Part shown: positions 16,378 to 25,500 of the stretch, one piece after another
How the letters are laid out: each line of letters starts with the position of its first letter
How positions within the stretch are numbered: position 1 is the first letter of the stretch
Assembly (NCBI GenBank): GCA_045576655.1
Contig: JAZNGW010000026.1
Location: 1-43,425, forward strand
DNA length: 43,425 nucleotides
Origin: RGIG8745 sp045576655
GTDB lineage: Bacteria; Bacteroidota; Bacteroidia; Bacteroidales; Bacteroidaceae
Direction: 5' to 3'
The notes under the pieces: generated by a model
Database searches by the model: none
Told to the model about the DNA's origin: nothing
The model's input: the letters and a program-made list of their open reading frames with translations, nothing else
Position numbers and translations under genes: made by a program

Positions 16378-17169
16378 TTACTTCCCTACGGTACGAGTGC
16401 TTCTGACTTCGTGTCCGTAGGAACGGTAGTCGTCAACGGGTATCTCGACGTTGGGTTCATTGAGCGTCGTCTCGTGTGGCAGTCGGAATAGGAGGTACTT
16501 GATGCTGAGTCCGCGCTCCAGCCACATGCGTTCGTAATAGGTCTGGATGGTACGGAGGCACGTGAGTTCCTCATCAGAGGTCATTCCGATGCTTTCTGCA
16601 TTGCCCTCAGCGTAGAGGTCGAGGTTGATGTATTCGACTGGAAGGGAATTGTGCTCCACCATATATTTTGTGTAGGTGGCCATGAAGTTGCTGTCGGTTT
16701 TTACATGCACAAGTCCGCCGTCAACGAGAAACTTTTGGTAGCGCTCCATGAAAAAGGTTGACGTAAGTCGTTTGGTGGCTTTTTTCATCTGCGGGTCGCT
16801 GAATGTCAGCCAAATCTCTGCCACTTCGTTCTGGGCGAAAAGTTCATGGATGCACTCGATGTTGGTGCGCAGAAACGCTACGTTCTTCATTCCCTCGGCT
16901 TGTGCCTCGCGTGCTCCGTGCCACATGCGTGAACCTTTGATGTCTACCCCGATGAAATTCTTGTCGGGGTAGCGGAGTGCCAGCCCGACGGTGTATTCGC
17001 CTCGCCCGCATCCGAGTTCGAGCACTATGGGGTTGTCATTGCCGAAAAATTCGGAGTGCCATTTGCCTTTAAGTTCGAATCCCTCTTTCTGGAGTTGCCA
17101 GAACGGACATTCCACTACGAGCGGATTGGCTGCCATGTCGGCAAATTTGGCAAGTTTTCCCTTTCCCAT
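16378..17169 (-). CDS. trmB: tRNA (guanine-46-N7)-methyltransferase
   Basis: 263 residues. TrmB uses S-adenosylmethionine to methylate G46 in the variable loop of tRNA. The SAM-binding motif VLELGCGRGEYTVGLA and the family signatures GVDIKGSRMWHGA, RTNIECI and IWLTFSDPQMKKATKRLTS are clear. An N-terminal extension of about 50 residues is normal for Bacteroidetes. It lies downstream of the array of phased palindromes, which occupies its upstream region up to the end of the thioesterase gene. Confidence 0.94.
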   Translation of the reverse strand: MGKGKLAKFADMAANPLVVECPFWQLQKEGFELKGKWHSEFFGNDNPIVLELGCGRGEYTVGLALRYPDKNFIGVDIKGSRMWHGAREAQAEGMKNVAFLRTNIECIHELFAQNEVAEIWLTFSDPQMKKATKRLTSTFFMERYQKFLVDGGLVHVKTDSNFMATYTKYMVEHNSLPVEYINLDLYAEGNAESIGMTSDEELTCLRTIQTYYERMWLERGLSIKYLLFRLPHETTLNEPNVEIPVDDYRSYGHEVRSTRTVGK

Positions 17170-17208
17170 ATATAGTCTTGAATATGTATGTTATAGTTTT
17201 TTCAAATC

Positions 17209-17332
17209 AACGCTTAAGCGTTTGTTTGCGAACGCTGCACCATTTTTTTTCAAACGCTGTAGCGTTGAATAATTAACGAGCGCTCGTTTGCAAATCAATG
17301 AGCGCTCAAAAAAATACTAACGAGCGCTCGTT
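17209..17332. repeat. Six 14-bp palindromic units at an exact 22-bp period
   Basis: Units start at 17209, 17231, 17253, 17275, 17297 and 17319, each 14 bp, separated by 8-bp spacers of unrelated sequence. They read AACGCTTAAGCGTT, AACGCTGCACCATT (left half only), AACGCTGTAGCGTT, AACGAGCGCTCGTT, AATGAGCGCTCAAA and AACGAGCGCTCGTT. Four are perfect or near-perfect palindromes of the form AACG-N6-CGTT; the outer half-sites are kept while the middle changes in a self-complementary way. The array fills the gap between the thioesterase stop and trmB. Confidence 0.93.
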
Positions 17333-17802
17333 TATTCTTCCAGATCGCATCCGATGAATCCGAGCTCCTCCTTTGCTTTCTCCTTCGATGCGCAGAAGTA
17401 TGTGCAGAGCGCCTTTGTGCAGAGTTCGTCGGCGGAGTTGTACAGTTCGGCCTCGATGAACGCCACGTTGCGCATCTGTCGTGCGATTCGCGCGCGGAGG
17501 GTAATCTTAGTGTCGGTGGTCATGACCGGCTTCAGGTATTGTGTTTCCATTTTTGATGTCACGCCTGTGGTCTGGAGTTTGCGTGTCACTACCCAACCGC
17601 AGATTTCGTCGAGCAGAAGAGCCTGCACACCTCCGTGCAGGGTGTTGATCCATCCCTGGAAACGTGCTTCTGGAGTCCAAAAACTCACAATGTCATCGCC
17701 GTCTTCGTAGAACTCGAGTCGCAAGCCTGTTTCACTTGTAGGACAGCACGCAAAGCAGAGGTAGCCTTCGTGGTGCATCCACGGATTTTTTATCTTTTTC
17801 AT
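17332..17802 (-). CDS. PaaI-like hotdog-fold thioesterase
   Basis: 156 residues. The conserved WINTLHGGVQALLLDEICGWVV segment is the HGG-x(n)-D/E active-site region of the PaaI/YiiD hotdog family, which hydrolyses acyl-CoA thioesters. The later MKTQYLKPV...ITLRARIARQMRN segment fits the second half of the fold. The substrate is unknown. The start is about 40 bases after cobT on the same strand, so it may be the last gene of the cobU-cobT transcript, without an obvious functional link. Confidence 0.85.
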   Translation of the reverse strand: MKKIKNPWMHHEGYLCFACCPTSETGLRLEFYEDGDDIVSFWTPEARFQGWINTLHGGVQALLLDEICGWVVTRKLQTTGVTSKMETQYLKPVMTTDTKITLRARIARQMRNVAFIEAELYNSADELCTKALCTYFCASKEKAKEELGFIGCDLEE

Positions 17803-17841
17803 TTTCTGTTATTCTTAATTAGTTTGGTTTTGACAACTCAA

Positions 17842-18861
17842 TCAAAAATACTTCGTTATCTGCGCGTGGCTGAAATTGTCCATTTCATTAATCATGTTCA
17901 CTGCCGACTGAAGGATAGGGTAGGCGCAAATGGCACCAGTTCCTTCGCCGAGTCGCAAACCGAGTGAAAGCAGCGGTTCGGCGTTCATGGCGTTGAGCAT
18001 GAGCCGGTGGCCCGATTCGTCGCCACAGTGCCCGAAGACTGCATATTGCAGTATGTCGTGGTTGAGGTTGGACGCTGCAAGCATGCATGCTGACATTATG
18101 AATCCGTCGACGAGGATTATCATGCGGTGCTCGGCTGCGCGCATCATTCCGCCTATTGCAGCCACCATTTCGAATCCGCCGAAATAGCGCAGGGGCGAAA
18201 TGTCGGCATGCGAACGTGTGTAGTTGTCGACAGCACGACTGAGTATGTCAAGTTTGCGGTTCTGTCCGGTTGAGTTCAAACCGGAACCCGCTCCTACGCA
18301 TTTGTCGAGCGGTATGCCGGCAAGCAGGTGCATCCAGATGGAAGAGGGCGATGTGTTGCCTATGCCCATTTCGCCGAAGCAGATGACGTTGCATCCTTCG
18401 TCGTGGCAATCGTCTACCATCGCGGCACCGATGCTGATGGCGCGTCCGTATTCCTCTTCGCTCATCGCCGGACCGTAGAGGAAATTCTTTGTGCCGTGGG
18501 CTATCTTGCGGTCTATAATATTGGGATGGTCGGCTGGATTGAAATCGTGGTCAACACCTACGTCTACTATGCGAAGCTTGAATCCGTGCTGACGGCAGAA
18601 CATGTTGACGCCGCCACCGCCACGCCCGAAATTAATCATCTGTTGCCAGGTTACTTCGCGTGGCGACACGCTCACTCCCTCTCGCTCTATGCCGTGGTCT
18701 GCCCCGAAGAGTATGTGGCACGGGTGATTGAGGCTTGGAGTGAGACTGTGCTGTATGAGTCCTACTTGAAGGGCAAGCGACTCTAAGCGCCCGAGCGAAC
18801 CTTTGGGCTTGTTCAGATTGTCAATCTTCTCTTGCAGTATGTCAGCGAAATTCTCCTTCAT
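17842..18861 (-). CDS. cobT: Nicotinate-nucleotide:dimethylbenzimidazole phosphoribosyltransferase
   Basis: 339 residues, the normal size. CobT makes the alpha-ribazole phosphate that becomes the lower ligand of cobalamin. The N-terminal KPKGSLGRLE, the GADHGIEREGVSVSP segment, GEMGIGNTS and the C-terminal GLRLGEGTGAICAYPIL, with the catalytic Glu, are all typical. It follows cobU with a 65-base gap that contains a stem-loop. The next gene of many Bacteroidetes clusters, cobS, is not here. Confidence 0.96.
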   Translation of the reverse strand: MKENFADILQEKIDNLNKPKGSLGRLESLALQVGLIQHSLTPSLNHPCHILFGADHGIEREGVSVSPREVTWQQMINFGRGGGGVNMFCRQHGFKLRIVDVGVDHDFNPADHPNIIDRKIAHGTKNFLYGPAMSEEEYGRAISIGAAMVDDCHDEGCNVICFGEMGIGNTSPSSIWMHLLAGIPLDKCVGAGSGLNSTGQNRKLDILSRAVDNYTRSHADISPLRYFGGFEMVAAIGGMMRAAEHRMIILVDGFIMSACMLAASNLNHDILQYAVFGHCGDESGHRLMLNAMNAEPLLSLGLRLGEGTGAICAYPILQSAVNMINEMDNFSHAQITKYF

Positions 18862-18877
18862 TCTTAACTCTTTTATT

Positions 18878-18899
18878 GGGCAGACACATCGGTCTGCCC
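18878..18899. other. Intercistronic stem-loop between cobU and cobT
   Basis: An 8-bp perfect stem GGGCAGAC / GTCTGCCC with a six-base loop, and no T run on the minus strand. It may stabilise or separate the two parts of the message. Similar hairpins are frequent between Bacteroidetes genes. Confidence 0.7.
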
Positions 18900-18926
18900 T
18901 TACTAACCTCTTTGTCTCTAAATTCC

Positions 18927-19472
18927 TTATCCCTTAACTTTCATAGGTATTCCGCACACCATCAACGTCACTTCGTCGGCTTTCTGTGCTACATACTGGT
19001 TCATCCAGCCTTGCACATCGGTGAACTTGCGCTGTGTTTCGTTGTCGCTCACTCCGCCCGAACCGATTTCGTTGGTAACAAAAATGAATGTGGCATTCTG
19101 GTCGGTGAAGCGGTCGAACTCTTCTTTCAGTTGTGCGAGGGTGCGCTCCACATGCTCCGATGCGGCCTTGGCTGAGTGCATGCACTCGTTCTGGAGGTCG
19201 AAGAAGAAGTTTGTGGACCAGAGCGTAATGCAGTCGATGAGCACTACGCGGCCTTCCACGTTGTGGCGGCTGAGGTACTTCTCTTCTTCTATGTTTGTCC
19301 ACTGCGCGCCTCGGCGTTGTTTGTGGAGTTCCACACGATGGCGGAAATCCTCATCCCATATTCTGGATGTGGCCATGTAGACGGGTGTGTCCGAAAGGGT
19401 AAGAGCCAGCCTTTCGGCGTACTCGCTTTTTCCGGAGCGTTGTCCGCCGGTGATCAGAATTATGCGTTTCAT
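18927..19472 (-). CDS. cobU: Adenosylcobinamide kinase / GTP:cobinamide-phosphate guanylyltransferase
   Basis: 181 residues. CobU phosphorylates adenosylcobinamide and then attaches GMP to it. The P-loop ITGGQRSGKSEYAE is at the N-terminus; VLIDCITLW and FVTNEIGSGGVSDN, with the family's conserved motif near the C-terminus, complete the pattern. It is first in the cobU-cobT transcript and has its own promoter. The leader is only about 26 bases long, too short for a cobalamin riboswitch. Confidence 0.96.
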   Translation of the reverse strand: MKRIILITGGQRSGKSEYAERLALTLSDTPVYMATSRIWDEDFRHRVELHKQRRGAQWTNIEEEKYLSRHNVEGRVVLIDCITLWSTNFFFDLQNECMHSAKAASEHVERTLAQLKEEFDRFTDQNATFIFVTNEIGSGGVSDNETQRKFTDVQGWMNQYVAQKADEVTLMVCGIPMKVKG

Positions 19473-19504
19473 TCAGGGTATTTTTGTTGTGCCTGCATAT
19501 AGTG

Positions 19505-19536
19505 CAAAGTTACGTATTTTCCTTTTCTTGAACAAA
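19505..19536 (-). promoter_or_regulatory. Promoter of cobU-cobT
   Basis: On the minus strand TTTG (19536-19533), a 20-base gap, then TAACTTTG (19512-19505), followed by C. This is a full consensus match. Transcription would start near 19498. Confidence 0.75.
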
Positions 19537-19587
19537 ATAATGTGGAAAAGGGGTACACTCTGCTGCCTGATTTTCTTTCTGACACTC

Positions 19588-22500
19588 CTACCTTGTCAGA
19601 GAGAAAATCATGCTAAGGCCGAAGTCGGCGGTGATAGTAGGGTAGGAAGTAGCTGAAACAAGAGGAGTATTCTTCTGCCAGTCAAGGAATCCGCTGATGG
19701 TAAGCAGACGGCTAAATGTATAGTCGGCTGCTACGGACAACTTATATGCAGTGCTTCCGCTGGTTGCTGTTGTTATGCAGGTCTGGATGTTGCGGTTAAG
19801 TGCGTTCTGCATGCGGTAAGAGAAGTCTACGCGCAAGTTAAGGTCGTGACTTACGGAACGTGAAGAGGCTGAACTTCTGCTGCTGTTCTTGGTGTCCTGG
19901 GCATTCTTGCTATTTCTCTTTGAACGGCTGCTCTTAGGCGCTTGCAACTTCTTGACTCCGAAAAGATTGAGGTCTTTAATCTTATATCCGAAACCAATCA
20001 CGATGTCGTCAGAGTAGTTTTCTGTAAGCGCAAGTGATGTCATGCTCAAGTTGAGTACGCGTGTCTTCTTGAATTCCAGTTTTGTAGTCAGTCCGCTGTT
20101 GAATGTCATATCTACTCCAATGAGCGGAGCGAATGATTCGTTTATGGATACGGTGCTGACGTTGTACATGCTGCTTGGGATAGGGTTTCCTGTTGTCACG
20201 TCGGCTATGAATCCGTAATCGCCCATAAATGCCATGAAATTAGTGTATGAGTTGTAGGCTCCGACGGCATACACGCTCTTGTAGGCATGGTTAATATTGA
20301 AGCTCCTGAAACGCTCGGCGAACCAAGGGAGTTTTACGAGACCGCTATATGTGAGTTTCCAGTTAGGAAGGAGGTGTGCCAGTGATGGGAATAGTGACAG
20401 CGGCGACTTGCTTGCATCTTTTCCGCAGTAGGCAGCAAGGAATGCAGGGACGAGCACATCGGCTGAGTACTGGTTGACGCCTCCGTTTGCGGGGTCGTAT
20501 GGTTTGCCGCTGAGTTCGCCGCTTCCTACAGGATAGGTGGCATTGGCGTAGCGTGCTTCCACTCTCTTCTGTATGACAGGGATGTTTGCAATGAAGTCTT
20601 CGAAAGGTTTAGAACGGTAATTGTTGTTAATGTTACCATTGCTTGCGAATGCCGACTTGATAGATATGATTGTCATGTTGAAACTACCGCTCTGTGTCAC
20701 AGGCATTCCAGAGTACATGAATTGGATACTCTTGGTCTTGTTGACTGTGCGGCTGGCGTTAAGGTCAATCTTGAAGTCGCGGAACGGTTCGAGTAGCATC
20801 TTAAGCTGGAGGTCCTCCATAGAACTGCTTGTGGCAGGTGTTGTAATAGCCGAATCGCCTTGCATGAGCCAGCCCCTGTCGGCAGCCTTGTTGATGTAGC
20901 TGTCATCAACGGCGCCGAAAGCGAAATCAAGTCCTGGAGAAAGTGCTCCTCCGAGGCGTTTTTGACCGAAGGCATCACCAATCTCTGGTTTGAATCCAGG
21001 GAGAGTGAGCGAGTATGTATTGCGATAGGAGATGCTGGCGTTGCGAATCATCATCAGTCCTCGTGCGGCTACTTGCGCAGTCTTGTACCAGCCCTTCTCT
21101 TCGAGCTTAGGTTTTGCTACTACGTTGACCTTCAGCGGGATCGTGTCGAGGTTCTTGATTTGTATGGTATTGGCATCGACCTTTTTGTATTTCAGTTTAT
21201 ATGTCTTTCCTTCCTTAGTAGTGGCGCGGACAATGATGCGTTTTGAGTTTTGCGCATGCTTGACTTCAGTGAAAGTTGAGTCATTAAGTGTTATTTCCTT
21301 TGTAAATCCTTTGGTCTTTTTTGTTTTGTCGTCAGTCTTGCCGTCCTTGTTTGTGGCTTTGCTGTCGGTCCTGTTGTTGCGTGTGTTAGTATTGGAACTC
21401 TTCTTGCTTGTTCCTGAGAAACGCTTGTTGGCTTCGTCGAGGAACTTTATTTTCTTATAGAGGTTTTCGAAGTTGAGTTTGCCGTTGATGTTTATGCTAC
21501 GCTGAGTGTTGATAGTGTGTCCGAGCGTAGTGCCGTCTTCGAGTTCTGTACCTCGATTCCATCCGTAATTAGAGTTATAGCTACCGTCTGCAGATGTCCA
21601 GTCGAGCAGAGGAATCTTATTAAGCGGTATTTGGTATGAGCCATTGAAGGTTGAACTGTACTGCAGTGGACGTCCGAACGAGAGGAGACTCTGCTTTACA
21701 GAGTCCTTCCATGCTTCGTACTGATCTGGATAAAGGTCTTTGTTGATGACGGTGTAAGGTTCCTCAATCTCAGCATGGGTTGCAGATGTCCAGCTGAGTT
21801 TGAGCGACTTGAATATATCCCAACGTATTGACAACTCGCGGTTCCATAAGAATTGCTCAGAGAAACTTACTGGCAGTTTTGTGCCTGCATCTATGTCGCG
21901 CTCCTGAAGTTCGTAGTAGTTGCGGTTGAGGTCGGTGTTGAAGGCAATGCTTTGCGGCAACCAGTTGAGATTTTGGGCTTTGAGCAGGTCGAGCCATTTA
22001 GATTTGCCCTTCATATTCTTGAAAGGTTCCCACGGTTTGTACTTAGGCGAATAGTTGTAATCAAGGCTTGCACGCCAACTTTCTTCGTTTTCATACACAG
22101 TGGTTTCGCCTGTCTTGTATTGCTGACTATATGAATAACTGAAAGCAAAGTTGGCAGGGTCGTATGGCATAGGTGTGCGGCTGGCGTAGTTTGATTTCCA
22201 GTTGCTGAGCGACAGGTTCTTCGACTTGCTCACTCGCTCGGTGATGCTGCTGAGCGAGTCGCGCTCTTGCTGGTTGATGCAAGCGTCAAGTGCGTCCTTA
22301 AGGAGGAGGTCGGAATCGAACGGATTGTATTTTGGCGAAATCTTTTGCCAAGAGTATGAGTAGTAGAACGGTAAGTTCATCTTCCACTTCTCAGGGAAGA
22401 GTTTGCCTAACTCGAAGTTTGTGGTGATGCTCCATTCGTAAAGGTTGTCGTCGCGTCGTTCGTTGACGCCCTCTTCAAGACCTCCGAATCCGGCGGTTTC

Positions 22501-25500
22501 TGTGTGTCCAGTAACGTTGACAGAACCGAAATCAGACAATTGTACGTTCAGATTTCCTTGTGCTGCCCATCCGCCTTCGTTGCTATAGTCTTGCATACGC
22601 AATTCGTTGACCCATACTTCGACCGAACCTGTGCGGCGTGAATTGTTGCGCACACCGATCATCATGGTCTTGACCTCGCCGAGCGAAGGGTTACCCATGA
22701 CGCTGACCTTGTTTTGCGGACGGTTAGGGTCGTATGTGTAGTAGAGCTTAGTGAAACTTGCACTTCCGTCGGCACGTGCCTTGTTGCGTTCGCGCTTCAC
22801 ATCGGTAAGTACGCTGAAATCAATGTCAATCATGTTTTCCTCTGGCCATACCTGTTCGCAGGCGGCAGGGGAGTAGATGTCGTAATAGCCCTTAGGGGTG
22901 AGTTTGAGCGGTACCTCGTATTCGTAATAGTTGCTCTTGTAGTCGGAACCGAGACGGAGGAACACGCTCATCTGGTTGTCCTCAACCATGCCTTCCTCGC
23001 CTTCGAGAGCGTTGGCGTGGACAAACATCTGAAGATGCTTGTAGTTGCGCAAGTCCTTGTTTAGATTCTTGTAAACAGCACGAGCGTCACCAGTTGCAAG
23101 GTTTTCAACGGTGATAGACAAAGACTGCTCGTTTGCCTGTGTCAGCTGCGATTGTGCTGGGTCGAGCACTCGGCTTATTCCTGGAGGCAAGACATAGTTG
23201 ACTGGCGACTTGTCGCTGTTCTCCTCAATATTGACAGAGGCTGTCTTTAGCGAACCGCTCACGCTTGGTTTCTCGCCTGTGAAAAGCGGCTGGTTATAGT
23301 TGCGCCATTCGCCGCGGACGAGGTCGAGCGAAGCGAATCGCATCACGATAGGTTTTTCAAATCCAGTGAGGTACATACGCATGAATCGTATGCTGCTGAA
23401 GTCGCTGATACTACCTACCTTTTTCTCAAAATCCTCAACAGGGACGCGGAACAAATACCACTTGGCTTCTTCGGTGTTGCCGTTGCGGAGTTTGACTTTT
23501 GTATTGCGTTCGTCTACGATATAGTTGCGTCCGACAGCCATGTCGCTCGGACGGATGCTAATGCGGTATTGGTAGAAGTTCTCGTATTCGTTCATCGTGT
23601 AGTCCTGGTTGACATCTTCAACGTCAGGAGTCGTCTTGTAGGCTGTACTGTAACTTTCGCCCGATTCGCTTGAGTTAGGCGAGTTACCCTCAGGATTGTT
23701 GATGCGCTTGTATCTTTCCAGGATAGGAGTCTGCAAATCGTCAAAGTCTGAACCGCGGAAGTAATGGTAGTCGTCACCGGCAGGGTCGTCGAACAACGAG
23801 TCGTAGACCTCTGGGGTTACTTTGCCCTGCATCTTTGTGAGGTAGTCTGCGTAGATTCCAAAAGTGCGCTCTTCCGTGCTTGTAAGTCCGTTGAGACCTA
23901 TGTCCTGCTTCTGGCGTGCGCCAGACTCTGTGCTGAATGAGTAAACGACGCTCTTTTCAGACGGAACGCGACCCCATGCGGTTTCGGCATAGGTTTGCGC
24001 ACCGCTTACAGGCATACCGCTTTCGTAGGCTTTCTTTCCGTCTTTAAGCACGTCCTCGCTGACATCGCCAAGGTTGATGTAGAAGTCACCTCCGTAAGTG
24101 TTGTCGTCCTTTGTATAGATGAACGGGTCGAGCATCCAGAACTCAATGTACTGGACATTGGAGGTCTCGAAGTCGCTTGCGTCGATTTTTCTCATCATAC
24201 CTCCCCAGCGCTTTTGCGGATTATTCAGGCGACCTTCTGTATTGACGTCTGTGTCGAGGTTGTAAGGGCCGCGCTCTTCAGGGTAGTATGCGAGGTTAAG
24301 GATTGGCAGAGTGGTGCTTTCGCCTGAGTTTGTGTCTCTGTTAGGGTAGACCTCTCGGATGTAGACTTCGCGCACATAGTGGTTTGACAATTGGTTGAGG
24401 TCGCTCTTTATGTGGCCTGGAGTGAGCGAAGAACTTCGGCGAGTGAAGAGCGGATCGATGTTGTACCATGCCAGTCGGGCGCGGTTGTAACCGTAGCGAG
24501 GGTCGTTAGTCATGTTTCCGAACTCAATATTTGACGGAACGGAACTCAAAACCCATGACGATGGCGCGCTGACATCTATGCCATTCTTAGTGTTCTCGAA
24601 ATCATCAAGATACGAGGCGTTGCCTTGCACTCCGCTTGCCTCGCCGGCAATGAGCTGCGCAAACTCGGCGTTAAGGGATATGTGCGACGGTTGAGTTAAG
24701 TTGAGCAATGGCAACTTGTCAATCATATTTGTGAGCCACTGGCTCTCTTTTTTCCAGTTAATATTAAGGCCCCAAAGTGTGTTGTTCAGCGGTTCGTTGC
24801 CCATCTCCACCTTTGAGGTGAGCGGTTTTTCAGTCAGTCGCAAGAATGTACCTCCGATCTGGAAGTCCTTTGAGAAGTCGTAATTCCAGTTCAGTCCGAG
24901 CATCGTTTTGCGCATAGTTGAGAACTCCGACTCGCTCTCAAGACTAACGTCTACTTTTGTGCCGGCGTCGATGATGCTTTGGTTGATGATGTTGACGCGT
25001 CCCATGGAATAGTCTACGGTGTAGTCTGTGCCTTCGGTAAGGGTTACGCCTCCGGCTGTAACTACGACCGAACCTTGCGGGATGTTCATGCTACCGAGGT
25101 CAATCTCGCTGCCTGATGATGCTTTGTACTCTCCTGCAAGCGAGAATTTGTTCTTCTCGGCAATCTGCTTTGCTACGGTCTTAGTCGAGTCGTACAACTC
25201 GTCATAGCAATATTTGTCGGCAATGGCGTCGTTTCCGATTTTTTGTCGCAACCAGTCGCCGAAAGGCTCTACAACAGGGAAGATGATACGTCCCGTCTGT
25301 GCTGTCACGGTGTAACCTTCTACAAAGTCAAAGCGTCCGTTAGGATTGGTCTTTTGGTTGTCGTCAAGGCGGTCGAGGTTCATCATCTTGAGCAGGGTGG
25401 TCTGCTTGAAGATTCCTTCAGGGAGATAGTTTAATTGAACGCCTGTCGTGTCGCTTAAGTACTTGATGTCAAGCTTGAATTTTTCCTTCTGGATAGAGTT

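Noticed and set aside
17268..17332. Palindromes as simple terminators of the thioesterase gene
   Set aside because: Each unit alone gives only a short stem with a four-base loop and most lack a following T run; the strict 22-bp period is not explained by termination.
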